Position numbers and translations under genes: made by a program. DNA of 64,000 nucleotides, from NCBI GenBank assembly GCA_021613535.1, contig CP075493.1, forward strand, positions 15,624,001 to 15,688,000, given 5' to 3'. The notes under the pieces are model-generated. The model had not been told where the DNA came from. It did not search any database and worked only from the letters and a program-made list of their open reading frames with translations. Of the stretch, positions 34,101-44,105 are shown one piece after another (position 1 is the stretch's first letter; each line of letters starts with the position of its first letter). This stretch comes from Adineta vaga (lineage: Eukaryota; Rotifera).

Positions 34101-34729
34101 TTAAACCATTTCATCACTATAAGATGATGCTTGATCACGTTGTTGAATAAATTCGTCAAGGATAATTTCCCTTTCTAGAATTAAAAGCATAAATACTATT
34201 TAATAAAATTGTTGTATTACACTTACGACGGCGACATACGTTTCTTCTTCCATACTCCGATGGACTTTTTATTTTAAACCATGATTTCTGAAAAGTAAGT
34301 TACATTAATGATTTAACTGTTTAAACAATAAATTCTTACTTTTACTCTGCAATTATTCTTATAACATTTTATTACAAAAATTACGAAAGAATATATTGCT
34401 GCTATAGCACATAAAATTGCACTAGCAATTGTTATTGTACTAGTAACATAATTTTCAATTTTTTCTTTAACTAATTCAGCTTGATGCACAATTGTATCGG
34501 TTTTATTTATGATTTTAGTTGAATAGATGATTGGTGTTGAGGTAGTTGAATATTTAATAAGATTTTTTTTAAAGTCAAGTAGTTTGAACAAATTATAATT
34601 CTAAAAAACAGAAATTAATGAGCAAAATCAATCAAAGCGAGCACTACTCACTTGAGCACTTATACTTATACATGTATTTACAAGAAAGAATAAAATAAGC
34701 ACACTTGGCATGATAGTTATGTCTGACAT
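34101..34729 (-). CDS. Small single-pass membrane protein, four exons
   Basis: Exons 34652-34729, 34340-34600, 34227-34287 and 34101-34174 with 51-52-bp introns sum to 474 nt, 157 residues, with no leftover base. The N-terminus is a signal peptide (VLILFFLVNTCISISAQ), exactly one exon. The ectodomain is about 55 residues, rich in Ser/Thr/Ile, with one NKT site. A TM helix (ITIASAILCAIAAIYSFVIFVI) follows, then a basic tail with cysteines (KCYKNNC, NVCRR) and an acidic end. I do not recognise a family. Its position beside the Env-like gene and same strand suggest a partner such as an accessory glycoprotein. An alternative start is at 34711. Confidence 0.7.
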
Positions 34730-35676
34730 TAAAATAAGATACAGAATATATATATATTCTTATGTTCTTTTATGTTGAAATTAATTGAATTACAATTCTT
34801 GTTTTTTTAGCCATAGAATTATAGGAAAAATCATCAAAGAAGCTAATTGATAAACAATATGTGTTACATTTATTTATTCCTTAATTGTAATATCGTTCAC
34901 CGTATTTTGTTTTATATCTTTTTTGATACAGAAATACCTTTTATACGAAAAATAGAATGAAATGATGTGCGCGTTCGATCTTACAATTTTCACACTATTC
35001 ATGTGTATATGAGATCACATAATTGAGAATTTTGTTCCAGGAAAAAGTTCGTTACACTTTAAATAATTCTTATTTTATAGTTGCTATTTATGTTTGAATA
35101 CGATAATACGCTTCACTTTCTAGTAGATTATGTATGATAAATATTGTTTTAGAAATTTACTTCAAGAATTGAAATATCTATTAACTGTTATATTATGTAT
35201 GTCAATGATTAATGAACATATAGAATGTCAATTCTGGCTCATTTTTCATCTTGTTACGTCATTCGTTTCCAATGAATAAATATTTTTTATCAGGTTAAAT
35301 GGGCTTATCTGAAAAAAAAAGGTAATTGATCAATCCAATAGTGTGAGTTGAATACATATATATTTTTCTTCAATAAGAACTTCTTATTCATAAATTAGTG
35401 AAATAAATGTTTTATATTAGAATTTGAGTTCAAATATAGTTGATTGATGATTGTGTTCAATATTTATAATACGTTTTCAGTTTGTTTTCTTTAAACGGAA
35501 ATTCCTTTTTTTATTTCTTTCAAGAATGAATGATTCATTATTAGAACCAAAAAAAGTACAAATGTATTGACATATACATGTGTATGTATATATGATTTAC
35601 AACTTTTCTCGCTAAATTCTATATACATTATAAGAACTAAGATTAATAAAAAGAAAAAGCAATGATCAACAAACAA
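34730..35676. other. Spacer inside MULE
   Basis: Nearly 1 kb without a supported gene; short A/T-rich frames only. Confidence 0.4.
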
Positions 35677-38600
35677 CTAGCAGTTATCAAATGTATATAT
35701 TTTTGTATATATTCCATATACGATTTGACCTGTTGACGTTGTAACTGGTTTAACATTTTTTAAATCGTCATACAGATATAATTGGTCATCATTATCAATG
35801 ACTGTAGCAGTGAAGTGTTCTATTGGTACACTTGTATGATGAATAACTGCACGTAATTTATATCTAGAAAGATAATTCATATAAAACTTCAAAAGAAAAA
35901 GTATTTTTAATAACTTACTCTACAGGACCAATTTTTATTTTATATTTCAAATTACGTAGTCGAGGTGTGTAGTCGGCAAATCCTTCATCACTTCTTTTCG
36001 ATAAATGTCTGACATGAACTACAATGATTGGTGGAAAAGCGTATGTAAATGTTGCTGGAGATGTATGTGTTATACTGTTACACTTCCAAACAATTCTATT
36101 TAGAAAAAATTCATTTAAAATGGGCACAGGAGAAGAAATGAAACTCATACTCGTATTCACTTGCTCCTGTATGTTCATCAATCAGATGCATAGGAGCTTC
36201 ACGATATTTTTGTTTTTCTGCTTGTTCTGGACTTAATTCATCATGACGTGCCATTATTATGTCACATATATCGACACCACCTTCTTCAAAATCTCGAATG
36301 TAATTATCACCAGTACTATTACAAAAAATTTGATTATAGGAGGATTATATAAATGAATTGATACTTACAAAATGATTAATTCTGTTGATGAGCTGTGACG
36401 ATTCATTAACTTACATTGAGGTCGGGAACATTCAGTTTCATACGAATAACGTTGTTCTTCTTTTATGAATTGGAATACTTGTGAATCAATGGAACCAAAA
36501 AGATTCTCCTTTTTAGCAAACTTGTCCAAAAGTCCGTTTGCATGTAACCATGTAAGGCGAGCAACATCCCAACCTTCATTTTCGACTAATTGAAAAACTT
36601 TGAAAAGTGTTGCATATGCTGATCCTGCAGATGCGTTTTCAAAATCGGCACCAAGATCAAAATCAGTTTTGTATATAAAGTAAAGAGCGAACAATGCTGA
36701 ATCTGTTGCACACGTATTAGTAAGACTATAACAGCGATCTTTAAAAAAATACAAAAAAATAAATTACACCAAATGAGATATTGATTTTCTATCGCTTACT
36801 TTTGAAAAAAACTTTATTTATTCCAAATTGTGGCCAACGTATTGTCTCTCCATTAATCTTAATTGCAGGTTGATTTGCAGATGTAACACGTAATTTTATT
36901 TTTAATTGGTTAGTTGTTGAAATTTCTTCTAGATTAGAAGCAGTTTGTATCTAAAACTGTGAGGTATTTATACATACTATTTTCAATCGGGCAGGTCGTG
37001 GTAGCAACTGAAGATACAACTTTCTTGTCAAAGTCACATTCAGATAAAATTTCATTTGGTTCACCAAGATGCTCAAAATTTTCATTGTCGTCGCCGTCAT
37101 CATCATCATTCTCTTCTTCCTCTCCTTCGACTTCTTCGACTTCTTCGTCTTCATCTTCGTCTTCGTCTTCGTCTTCCTCTTCCTCTTCTCCTTCTTCTTC
37201 TTCTTCTTCTCCTTCTTCTTCCATCTCAATTCCTTTTTTCTTTTCTCTATCTTCTTCAACAGTACGACTATCCATTAATATTTTAACTTTACGAATTCGA
37301 TTATTAGAAGAAGATGATGAAGATATTTTTCGATCACGTTCAGAGTATTTTCTACAACAGAAATTTTTTTCTTGTTAATTAAATTGTTTTTTCTTACTTC
37401 GAAAAATTATTATCACATGATGTATCCGATGAAATCGATTGATTTAATGATGACGTTGCCATATCATCTTCCGATTCACTAGAAACAAATATGTATGCTA
37501 AAAATTGAAACTTGATAACATCTACCTGCTGTCTCGTTTAACACGAACAGATTGACCATTATTTGAATTTGGTTGAACACGTTTTGGTGCAAGTTTATCG
37601 ATTGCTTGTGTATATAAACCTCGACGTTGTCCACCATTTCTTTTCCATTTTTCTGTTAAAACTTTAGTAGTTCCATCAGTAATGTTCATTGAATCACGTG
37701 ATTTCTTTTTTCTTTGTTTTCTTCCTTTTGAACTTTGTGTTACTCCAAATTTATTTGCTTTAAATTGAGTTTGAATGCTTCGATAAATTTTTCTGATTGC
37801 ATCACCTGGAGTATTATTACGTTTATTACCATATATGCTTTTTTTCATTGTGCGAAAATAGCTTTCGATTGTAGCATTTGAATAGCGGATAGGAGTGTAT
37901 ATTGTTGGTACTTCTTGTTTTTTGTCAATAGAATATCGTTCTTCAAAATTCCATAATAAGCCAGTCCACAGAGGTAAATATGCCCACCATCGATAAAATA
38001 TACGAATAATTGTTGGTGAAAATAATGGATTAACAACTTTACCATAGCTTGATTTTTTATTAGTAAGAACTGCAAGATTCGGATAAAGACGAAGTGCTTC
38101 TTTATTAAATGGTGATTGATGTATAATAGGAGTACTGGAACGAAAATATTCATCGACAATTTTTAATTCTTCATTTCGTTTCTTTGCTTGTTTCAATATT
38201 TTCTTCTTATCTGATAATATTTTCGCACTTTCTTCGTCAATATTAAGTATAAGAGAAAGCATTTGTTGAAATTTTTCGTGTGCATTCTTTTCATCTGGAT
38301 CACCAAATATACTTATAACTGTACCAAGTGTTTCATATAACCGATTAATGTCATTATCACATAAAATAAATACAAAGATGTGTAATATACCACGACGAAT
38401 TGTTTTATCTATACGTGTGGCATTCAAACTTCGTGCTATGGCATGTATAACATGACAACAACAAAGATGAATAAATGATAATGATCGTAATTCTGCAGCA
38501 TTATATTTTCCAGATATAACATTCCAACATCGATTTAAATGAGCATTAATATTTTCTACATTGAATGCTTGTAGAATCGAATTCATAAGTGCAGCAGAAA

Positions 38601-40136
38601 AATCAATAATAAAAAAAGAAGGAAGAACCAATTTACGTCTAACTTTGATGATGTTATTTGCCAAATTTCCAAAAAAATAACTAATACTAGGAACTGTATG
38701 ATCTGTAAGAATTGCGTGTGCAAGTGCAATATTATCATTTGCATCAGGTCCATCTTTAAAAACCATAGTATACATGTATGCATCGTTTTGTTGTTGTAGT
38801 TTTTTTAAAATTCCACCGGTAGCATCTATATGAACAAAAGAATACTTTTGTTGTTTACAGTAGGTTATGTATCGTTCGATTTGTAATTGTGAAAATAGAT
38901 GTGTACGAAATGGTATTTCGCCGACTACTTGAACATATCCTGCGAAAAGAATGAAAAACAAAATTTATGACATGATCGTTTAATATACAATTGACTTACC
39001 TGGAACTTTGTCGGATGTTACATCTGCTTGAAGATATGAAAAGGCGATAACTCGACATTCAGTATAGACATTTTCGTCGTATTTCATTTTCTTTCGATAA
39101 TCAGCTGATGTTTTTTTTACTACTTCTATTGTATTAACTTCTGCAAAATTACCACCAGCAAGTAATTTTTCGTCGGCGGCTTCAACACGTTCACGAAATA
39201 CTGCTAAAGGTCCAATATTATTTGCTCGCTCACCTAGATTAGCATTTCATAAAAGATATAATTTATAAAAGAAAAATCCTTACCAACACGTAAGCGTTCT
39301 TCTCCACGTAGTTGCCCTGTCATTATTTCAGTTTCAGGTGTATGATTTTCTATGCCTGATATTTCCATAGAAAATAGTGCTGTTGTATAAACATCTGGTT
39401 TATTTTCCAGAGCAATTAAATATGATCTGGTACATACACTACTAGTGCATACAGCACGACACCAGAATTTTTTACTTACTTTTTTCCTTTGTCCTTTAGG
39501 TATCTGTGGTTTTCCAAATCTTACTTCACATACAGCTCCATGTAACATTATCTTTTCATTAAATATTTTAATCCAACCATCATTCATTTTTTTCTGTGAG
39601 TCGCTATAGGCAGCTTTCCATTCAACTGGACTTAAAGCAAATGTTACCTTCTGGATTGGTGGATTTTCTTCACGGTTTTCGTCCTTTTCTTGTGCTTCAT
39701 TAGCACGTGTATTTGGTCGATCAGGTATAGGTACTGATAGGTTAGAGACTAATTTTGATTTTTTCAAATTTGGTATTGATTCTTCTGTTTCATTCATACC
39801 ATCATTATCTTCATTCTTCTTATGTTTAATTATTTTTATCTTCTTTTCGACAAGTGCATGAACCTCATAACGATCTAAGTACCACACATTGTATAAAGAG
39901 TGACGTAACTTTTCTGTATGCTTAATGTTTAATTTTGCGATAACTTGAGCCCATAAAGAGGATTGAATATCATAATCAGTATTTATTCGCCATGACTCTT
40001 TTTCAAGTTGATTGACACGATCTCCAAGAGATGCAATAGCAGCGACTAATTGTTCAACAGTGATTAACGACCAGATATTTTTCGTTGTTACCTTAGAAGT
40101 GGTCGTATTTTCTGTTGTTTTCTTGGAAGTAGTCAT
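35677..40136 (-). CDS. MULE transposase fused to USP-like cysteine protease
   Basis: Ten exons: 39284-40136, 39000-39233, 37526-38939, 37398-37478, 37018-37351, 36800-36950, 36369-36738, 36151-36315, 35919-36095, 35677-35863. Introns are 46-67 bp. The sum is 3966 nt, 1321 residues, in frame. Starting at the upstream ATG (40355) would add 73 residues. The N-terminus is charged, with a Cys-containing CRAVCTSSVC segment that may bind DNA. Exon 3 holds the transposase core: FVHIDATGG (first Asp), FIIDFSAAL (second Asp) and LCCCHVIHAIARSLN. A basic, then strongly acidic, linker follows. The C-terminus looks like a ubiquitin-specific protease: Cys box TNTCATDSALFALY, His box IEHFTATV and YLYDD. NOF-type MULE assignment and protease activity are inference; the fusion rests on the splice phases. 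Confidence 0.75.
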
Positions 40137-40355
40137 ATTTTCGTAGCAATGAATACAAGAACAATGAAATAGAAATACTTTTGTTGATGTAAATTCAATT
40201 TCAAATGATATGTATCGTGTTAATGAAATTTGTTCCAAATACAAACGAATATTTATACGGTGTTTATCTACCCAACCAGACGAACTTAAATCAATCAGTA
40301 AAAAGAATGCATTATCATCAAGGAGTTCTTGATGATTAAACAAAATACACTTCAA

Positions 40356-41000
40356 AAATTCTCCTCCTATGCCTTATCAATTTATCAACATCAACCGTAA
40401 AATGTATCCCTTTGATGCACAGCGACAGACATCAACGTTTCTTAAGACAAAAAAAATGAACACTATCAGATGGACACTTATCATACACATTGTATCTGTT
40501 CTACTATTGTTGAAACAGATTCGGTTATTGAAGAGTTAGATATCTACTCGAGAAATAAAAGAAAAAACCGAAAGATATATTGAAATCAACTACAGACACT
40601 CACAACAAACGAGTACTTAAAACAACCATTAATCGATAAAATTAACTCGAAAAGTGCTTAATAACAAGTATCATATTTTTAAAGTCATATTTCTCTGAAT
40701 TATGTTATTTCAATCAATGCGACATACTCGTCAATAAAGCATTATATTTAATAAAAACGAGACGTATACAATTTCAACTAATCAAATTTTCTATTCCATT
40801 CATCCCTATAATCAATAAACGAATATAAGTGCACATAATTTCTACATAGTCATCCAAAACTAGTAAATATAATTTTTTGATCAAAAAATTAAATAGTTAT
40901 AGTCATTTCTATTATCTGTTTTTTATTTCTTATATAATATCATATATGAAACTCTTAAATCTTCTGATATAACATCTTTTTTCCTAAGTTTTTCATTTTG
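40356..41000. other. Upstream region of transposase gene
   Basis: AT-rich; likely promoter together with the right TIR. No gene seen. Confidence 0.4.
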
Positions 41001-42162
41001 AATAACAACAATTTTTATGTAAATTTTTCTTCATTTATAATTATTCTATATTTAACGATTCTTAAAATTATTTCTTTAAATTAAATTAAATTTTATCAAA
41101 ATATACGTATTCTTTATTTTATTTCTTTAAAATTTCTTTTCTTTTTTTTATTCCTAAAAATCATATTTTACGATTATTAAAATTATTTTACCAAAATAAA
41201 TTTTTTTCATTTAATTTTCATCAATAAAATTGTCTTTCGTATTCAAAATCTATCAAAAATTTATTCTAATATTTTTTCTTAATACAATTCATAATTCTCC
41301 ATCAAACAACAGTTTGACATTGACATTGTTCCAATTTATTTCATTTTATTCGCGCAAATGACTCGACCAATAGATTTTGTTTATTGAACTAGTCATCTTT
41401 TTATGTTCATTAAACTGATAGAGAGCGCTATCTACACATTTCTTAGAATAAATATTTTTCTACTGGTAAAATATTTCAACCAGTCAAAGAAATTTCTTTT
41501 GTGTCGTTAAAATAGAAAAAAATTCAATTCATTTAAAAACAACAAATAAATTTTTTTATATTCGATAAATATGCCATCTGACATATTTTCATAGCTTATT
41601 GGTTAAAATAAATCAACCAATCATAATGTTTTTCTATGTTGCTATACTGTCAATATAGTAATTAATCTATTTTTTGGCAATAAAATGATCAAAATTCACG
41701 AACGAGGTGTGAGATCGATAGAGCTCATCGAGTTACATCTGGAACCAATGTCATAGTTCTTGGAATAGGTCTCAAGGCGAATCCGCAAAGGCTTTTGTAG
41801 GATTTTAAGCAAATTTTAGCGGTTTTTAGGGTTTTTGAGTATTAAGGAAGTGATCTATGGGAAATCTGATGATTGGAATCGATAGAGCTCATCGAGTTAC
41901 ATATGGAACCATTGTCAGAATTCTTGGAATGGGTCTCAGGGCGAATCGTCCACGGGTTTACTCTGAACTCGACGTTTTTTTGTTGTTTTTTCGCAGTTTT
42001 TTGGGTTTTTGAGGGGTTAAGAAAGTGAGTTTTTGAAATATTTTTTTTGGAATCGATAGAGCTCATCAAGTTCTACTTGGAACCAGTGAGATCTCAGTTG
42101 GAACGCATAACACAACGAATAAATCCTAGAAAAAGTCGAATCCGTCGCTAAGATATCCTACG
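41001..42162. repeat. Right TIR of the MULE
   Basis: Inverted copy of the left TIR; 1162 bp. It contains one A and one B subterminal unit (marker GCTCATC at 41723, 41887 and 42061). A single mismatch (GTTGT versus GTTTT) is seen in the outer 60 bp, so the arms are nearly identical. Confidence 0.9.
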
Positions 42163-42440
42163 TAACAAAAGACTGACTAGAGAAAAAGAAAAACAATAAT
42201 ATAAATACAGATCAGAGATGATCTGAGAAAAAAAAAAATAGAAAAGAGAAGAAAACAAAGAAGAAATACAATCACAGAAATCATCATGAGAACGGACATG
42301 ATAATCAACGAAAACTAAAAGACGACAGGAAAGAAAGAGAAAGAAGATATACATATATATGTGTATATATATGTATAGAAAAGAAAGAAAACAACTATGT
42401 AGAAGGTAGCGTCATGAAGTAATATCCAATGACGCTAACA
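42163..42440 (-). repeat. 3' LTR, proximal segment
   Basis: Starts with the 10-bp duplication TAACAAAAGA and matches the inner 268 bp of the intact LTR, ending GACGCTAACA. It carries a 3-bp longer A/T run than the other LTR. Confidence 0.92.
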
Positions 42441-42455
42441 CCTTCCCTCTCCGCG
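42441..42455 (-). promoter_or_regulatory. Polypurine tract of retrotransposon
   Basis: On the minus strand CGCGGAGAGGGAAGG abuts the 3' LTR start TGTTAG, the expected plus-strand primer site. Confidence 0.8.
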
Positions 42456-42653
42456 AGATTGATTGAACGCACGTTTGCCCCCCTAAACAAGGAAGCCAAC
42501 TAAACAAGTCAATCTAGAAAACAGAGAAATGAAACATCGATAACAGAGAAGGATAAGCGAAACAGAAAGGAAAAGTATAACAAAACTTTTCCAGAGATGA
42601 AAAAGAAACAACTAAACGAATAGGAAAAACAAAACGTGTAGAAACAGAAAGAG

Positions 42654-44060
42654 TCAATGACCTTGACATTGCCAATGATGATAATGAGCAACATCAAAAA
42701 TATCTGTAGACAAGGTTCGTTCAGCATGTTCTTGTCGAAGCCGGTTATGAAATCGAATGGATATTTGTTGATGACGAAAGTGAGGAATGTTGGCATAGAT
42801 GATCTGTTGATAGTCCAGGTAATTTTTCACATCTGATAATCGCCAAAGTGAATCGATACTTCGTACAACAACAAAGGATTGTTGACGTAAACGAAGTTTA
42901 AGATGACGTTTGCGATTACGAGTAGCAATCGCTGTACGAGAACGTGTATGTGTACGTGCACGTGAATGAGAGACGGTTTCGGGATTGAAGGAAGAATTAG
43001 TTTGAAAACCCGAAGAAAAACGAACTGTAGGAACAGAAGAAGCGAAATAGGTCATGATCGATGACCAAATCGTCGAACAATGACTTGGATGAAGATGAAG
43101 ACCATCATGAGTTAAATGGGTAGGTGTAATAAAAAGATCAAGAAGGAGAAAGTTTTTCCTGAAAGCTAGATCACGTAAACGAGAATTATAATGATGAAGA
43201 TTCGAGTGCAGTGAGGAAAGCGATGGGAAAGAGCGAGAAGTTTTATAACACGGAAATGTGTATGTAATACCAATGGCTGCAGGATGATCGAGATGAGCAT
43301 AGGTGTTACGTAAATAGTCAATTAATGATGCGATTTGATCTATGATGACAGAAGCTCTGGTGTTTCTAATCGAATTAGATCCGATAATGAATAATATTCG
43401 AGAGAAATTCGCTACATCTGATGAGAAAGAAGAAGAAGATGTGAGAAGAGAAAAAGTGCACAAAGACGAGTTGTACGAATGTGACCAGGATAATCCAGAA
43501 ATGGATTTAGTTGTGATGGAATATTCAGGTGTTTCGAATAGAGGAGGAAAGGCGCGACCATGGCTGTCAGTTAATAACAAGAACGCAGAGCGTAATGTGG
43601 TAGGTGTAGATAAGGATTGATGATGATGATGAGGACTATTGATGGAAAGTCGGTGAATAGGAATGTCGGATGAGTGATAGTAATGATTGGAAAGACGACG
43701 GTTGTCCACCACCGAAAGTGGAGGAAACACTGATGAATGATGAGAGTCTGCGGATGAGAGAGAGAGATGAGAGAATCGATTAATCATAGGCGACGATAAA
43801 GAATGATGCTGTAAATAAGATGAAGGTGGTGTGGTGGAAGATTTGGAATAGCACGACGGTTGATGATATGACATAGTTGAAATGGTACGAATGGGAAAAA
43901 GTGATGAATCACCAAAAAAAAGTAAATCTAAATGAAAGAAAAAAGAAAGGTTGGCTGAATCAATTCCGTAAAGAATGCACGGAAGAGTCATTAGTCTCTG
44001 TAATAACAGATGGACAAGATGGCCACTGAATATAATGCAGAGAACAGAGAATATTAGCAA
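42654..44060 (-). CDS. Retrotransposon ORF3, SGNH/GDSL-hydrolase-like
   Basis: A 468-residue frame lies 45 bp after the pol stop, where env would sit in an infectious retroelement. The middle has hydrolase blocks in order. LLLTDSHGR gives the catalytic-Ser GDS block in variant form. ILFIIGSNSIR is the GxND-like block. HDGLHLHPSH is the D-x-x-H block with the catalytic Asp/His. A Ser/His-rich N-terminal part and an Arg-rich C-terminal part (THTRSRTAIATRNRKRH) flank it. The start may be M63 (MSYHQPSC), since the first 60 residues look like 5' leader. Expression would need a spliced or reinitiated message. Bdelloid LTR and LINE elements are known to carry GDSL-esterase ORFs, so this fits that pattern. 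Confidence 0.65.
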   Translation of the reverse strand: MLIFSVLCIIFSGHLVHLLLQRLMTLPCILYGIDSANLSFFFHLDLLFFGDSSLFPIRTISTMSYHQPSCYSKSSTTPPSSYLQHHSLSSPMINRFSHLSLSSADSHHSSVFPPLSVVDNRRLSNHYYHSSDIPIHRLSINSPHHHHQSLSTPTTLRSAFLLLTDSHGRAFPPLFETPEYSITTKSISGLSWSHSYNSSLCTFSLLTSSSSFSSDVANFSRILFIIGSNSIRNTRASVIIDQIASLIDYLRNTYAHLDHPAAIGITYTFPCYKTSRSFPSLSSLHSNLHHYNSRLRDLAFRKNFLLLDLFITPTHLTHDGLHLHPSHCSTIWSSIMTYFASSVPTVRFSSGFQTNSSFNPETVSHSRARTHTRSRTAIATRNRKRHLKLRLRQQSFVVVRSIDSLWRLSDVKNYLDYQQIIYANIPHFRHQQISIRFHNRLRQEHAERTLSTDIFDVAHYHHWQCQGH

Positions 44061-44105
44061 ACGAGAAAAAAAAAAAACGAAGTTTAGTGATAGTTAACTA
44101 GAATA

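Larger units (their letters stand above)
29379..42162 (-). mobile_element. 12.8-kb MULE (NOF/Foldback-like) DNA transposon
   Basis: Both ends carry the same inverted sequence CGTAGGATATCTTAGCGACG. The 10-bp duplication TAACAAAAGA flanks it (29369-29378 and 42163-42172); one base of placement is ambiguous. The empty site can be read in the intact LTR at about 50152-50172. TIRs are 1828 bp (left) and 1162 bp (right), containing subterminal tandem repeats. Three minus-strand genes lie inside: transposase-protease, a small membrane protein and an Env-like glycoprotein. Long repeat-built TIRs, a 9-11 bp duplication and the transposase motifs point to the Mutator superfamily, NOF/Foldback branch; this is inference from memory of those families. 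Confidence 0.85.

Noticed and set aside
36934-37378. Separate Ser-rich (plus) and Lys- or Glu-rich (minus) proteins
   Set aside because: They are shadows or part of exon 5 of the transposase-protease, whose acidic tract reads as Ser-, Leu- or Phe-rich on the opposite strand.
42148-42354. Phe/Ser-rich 68-residue frame, repeated at 50025-50342
   Set aside because: Located within both LTR copies; a by-product of A/G-rich LTR sequence.
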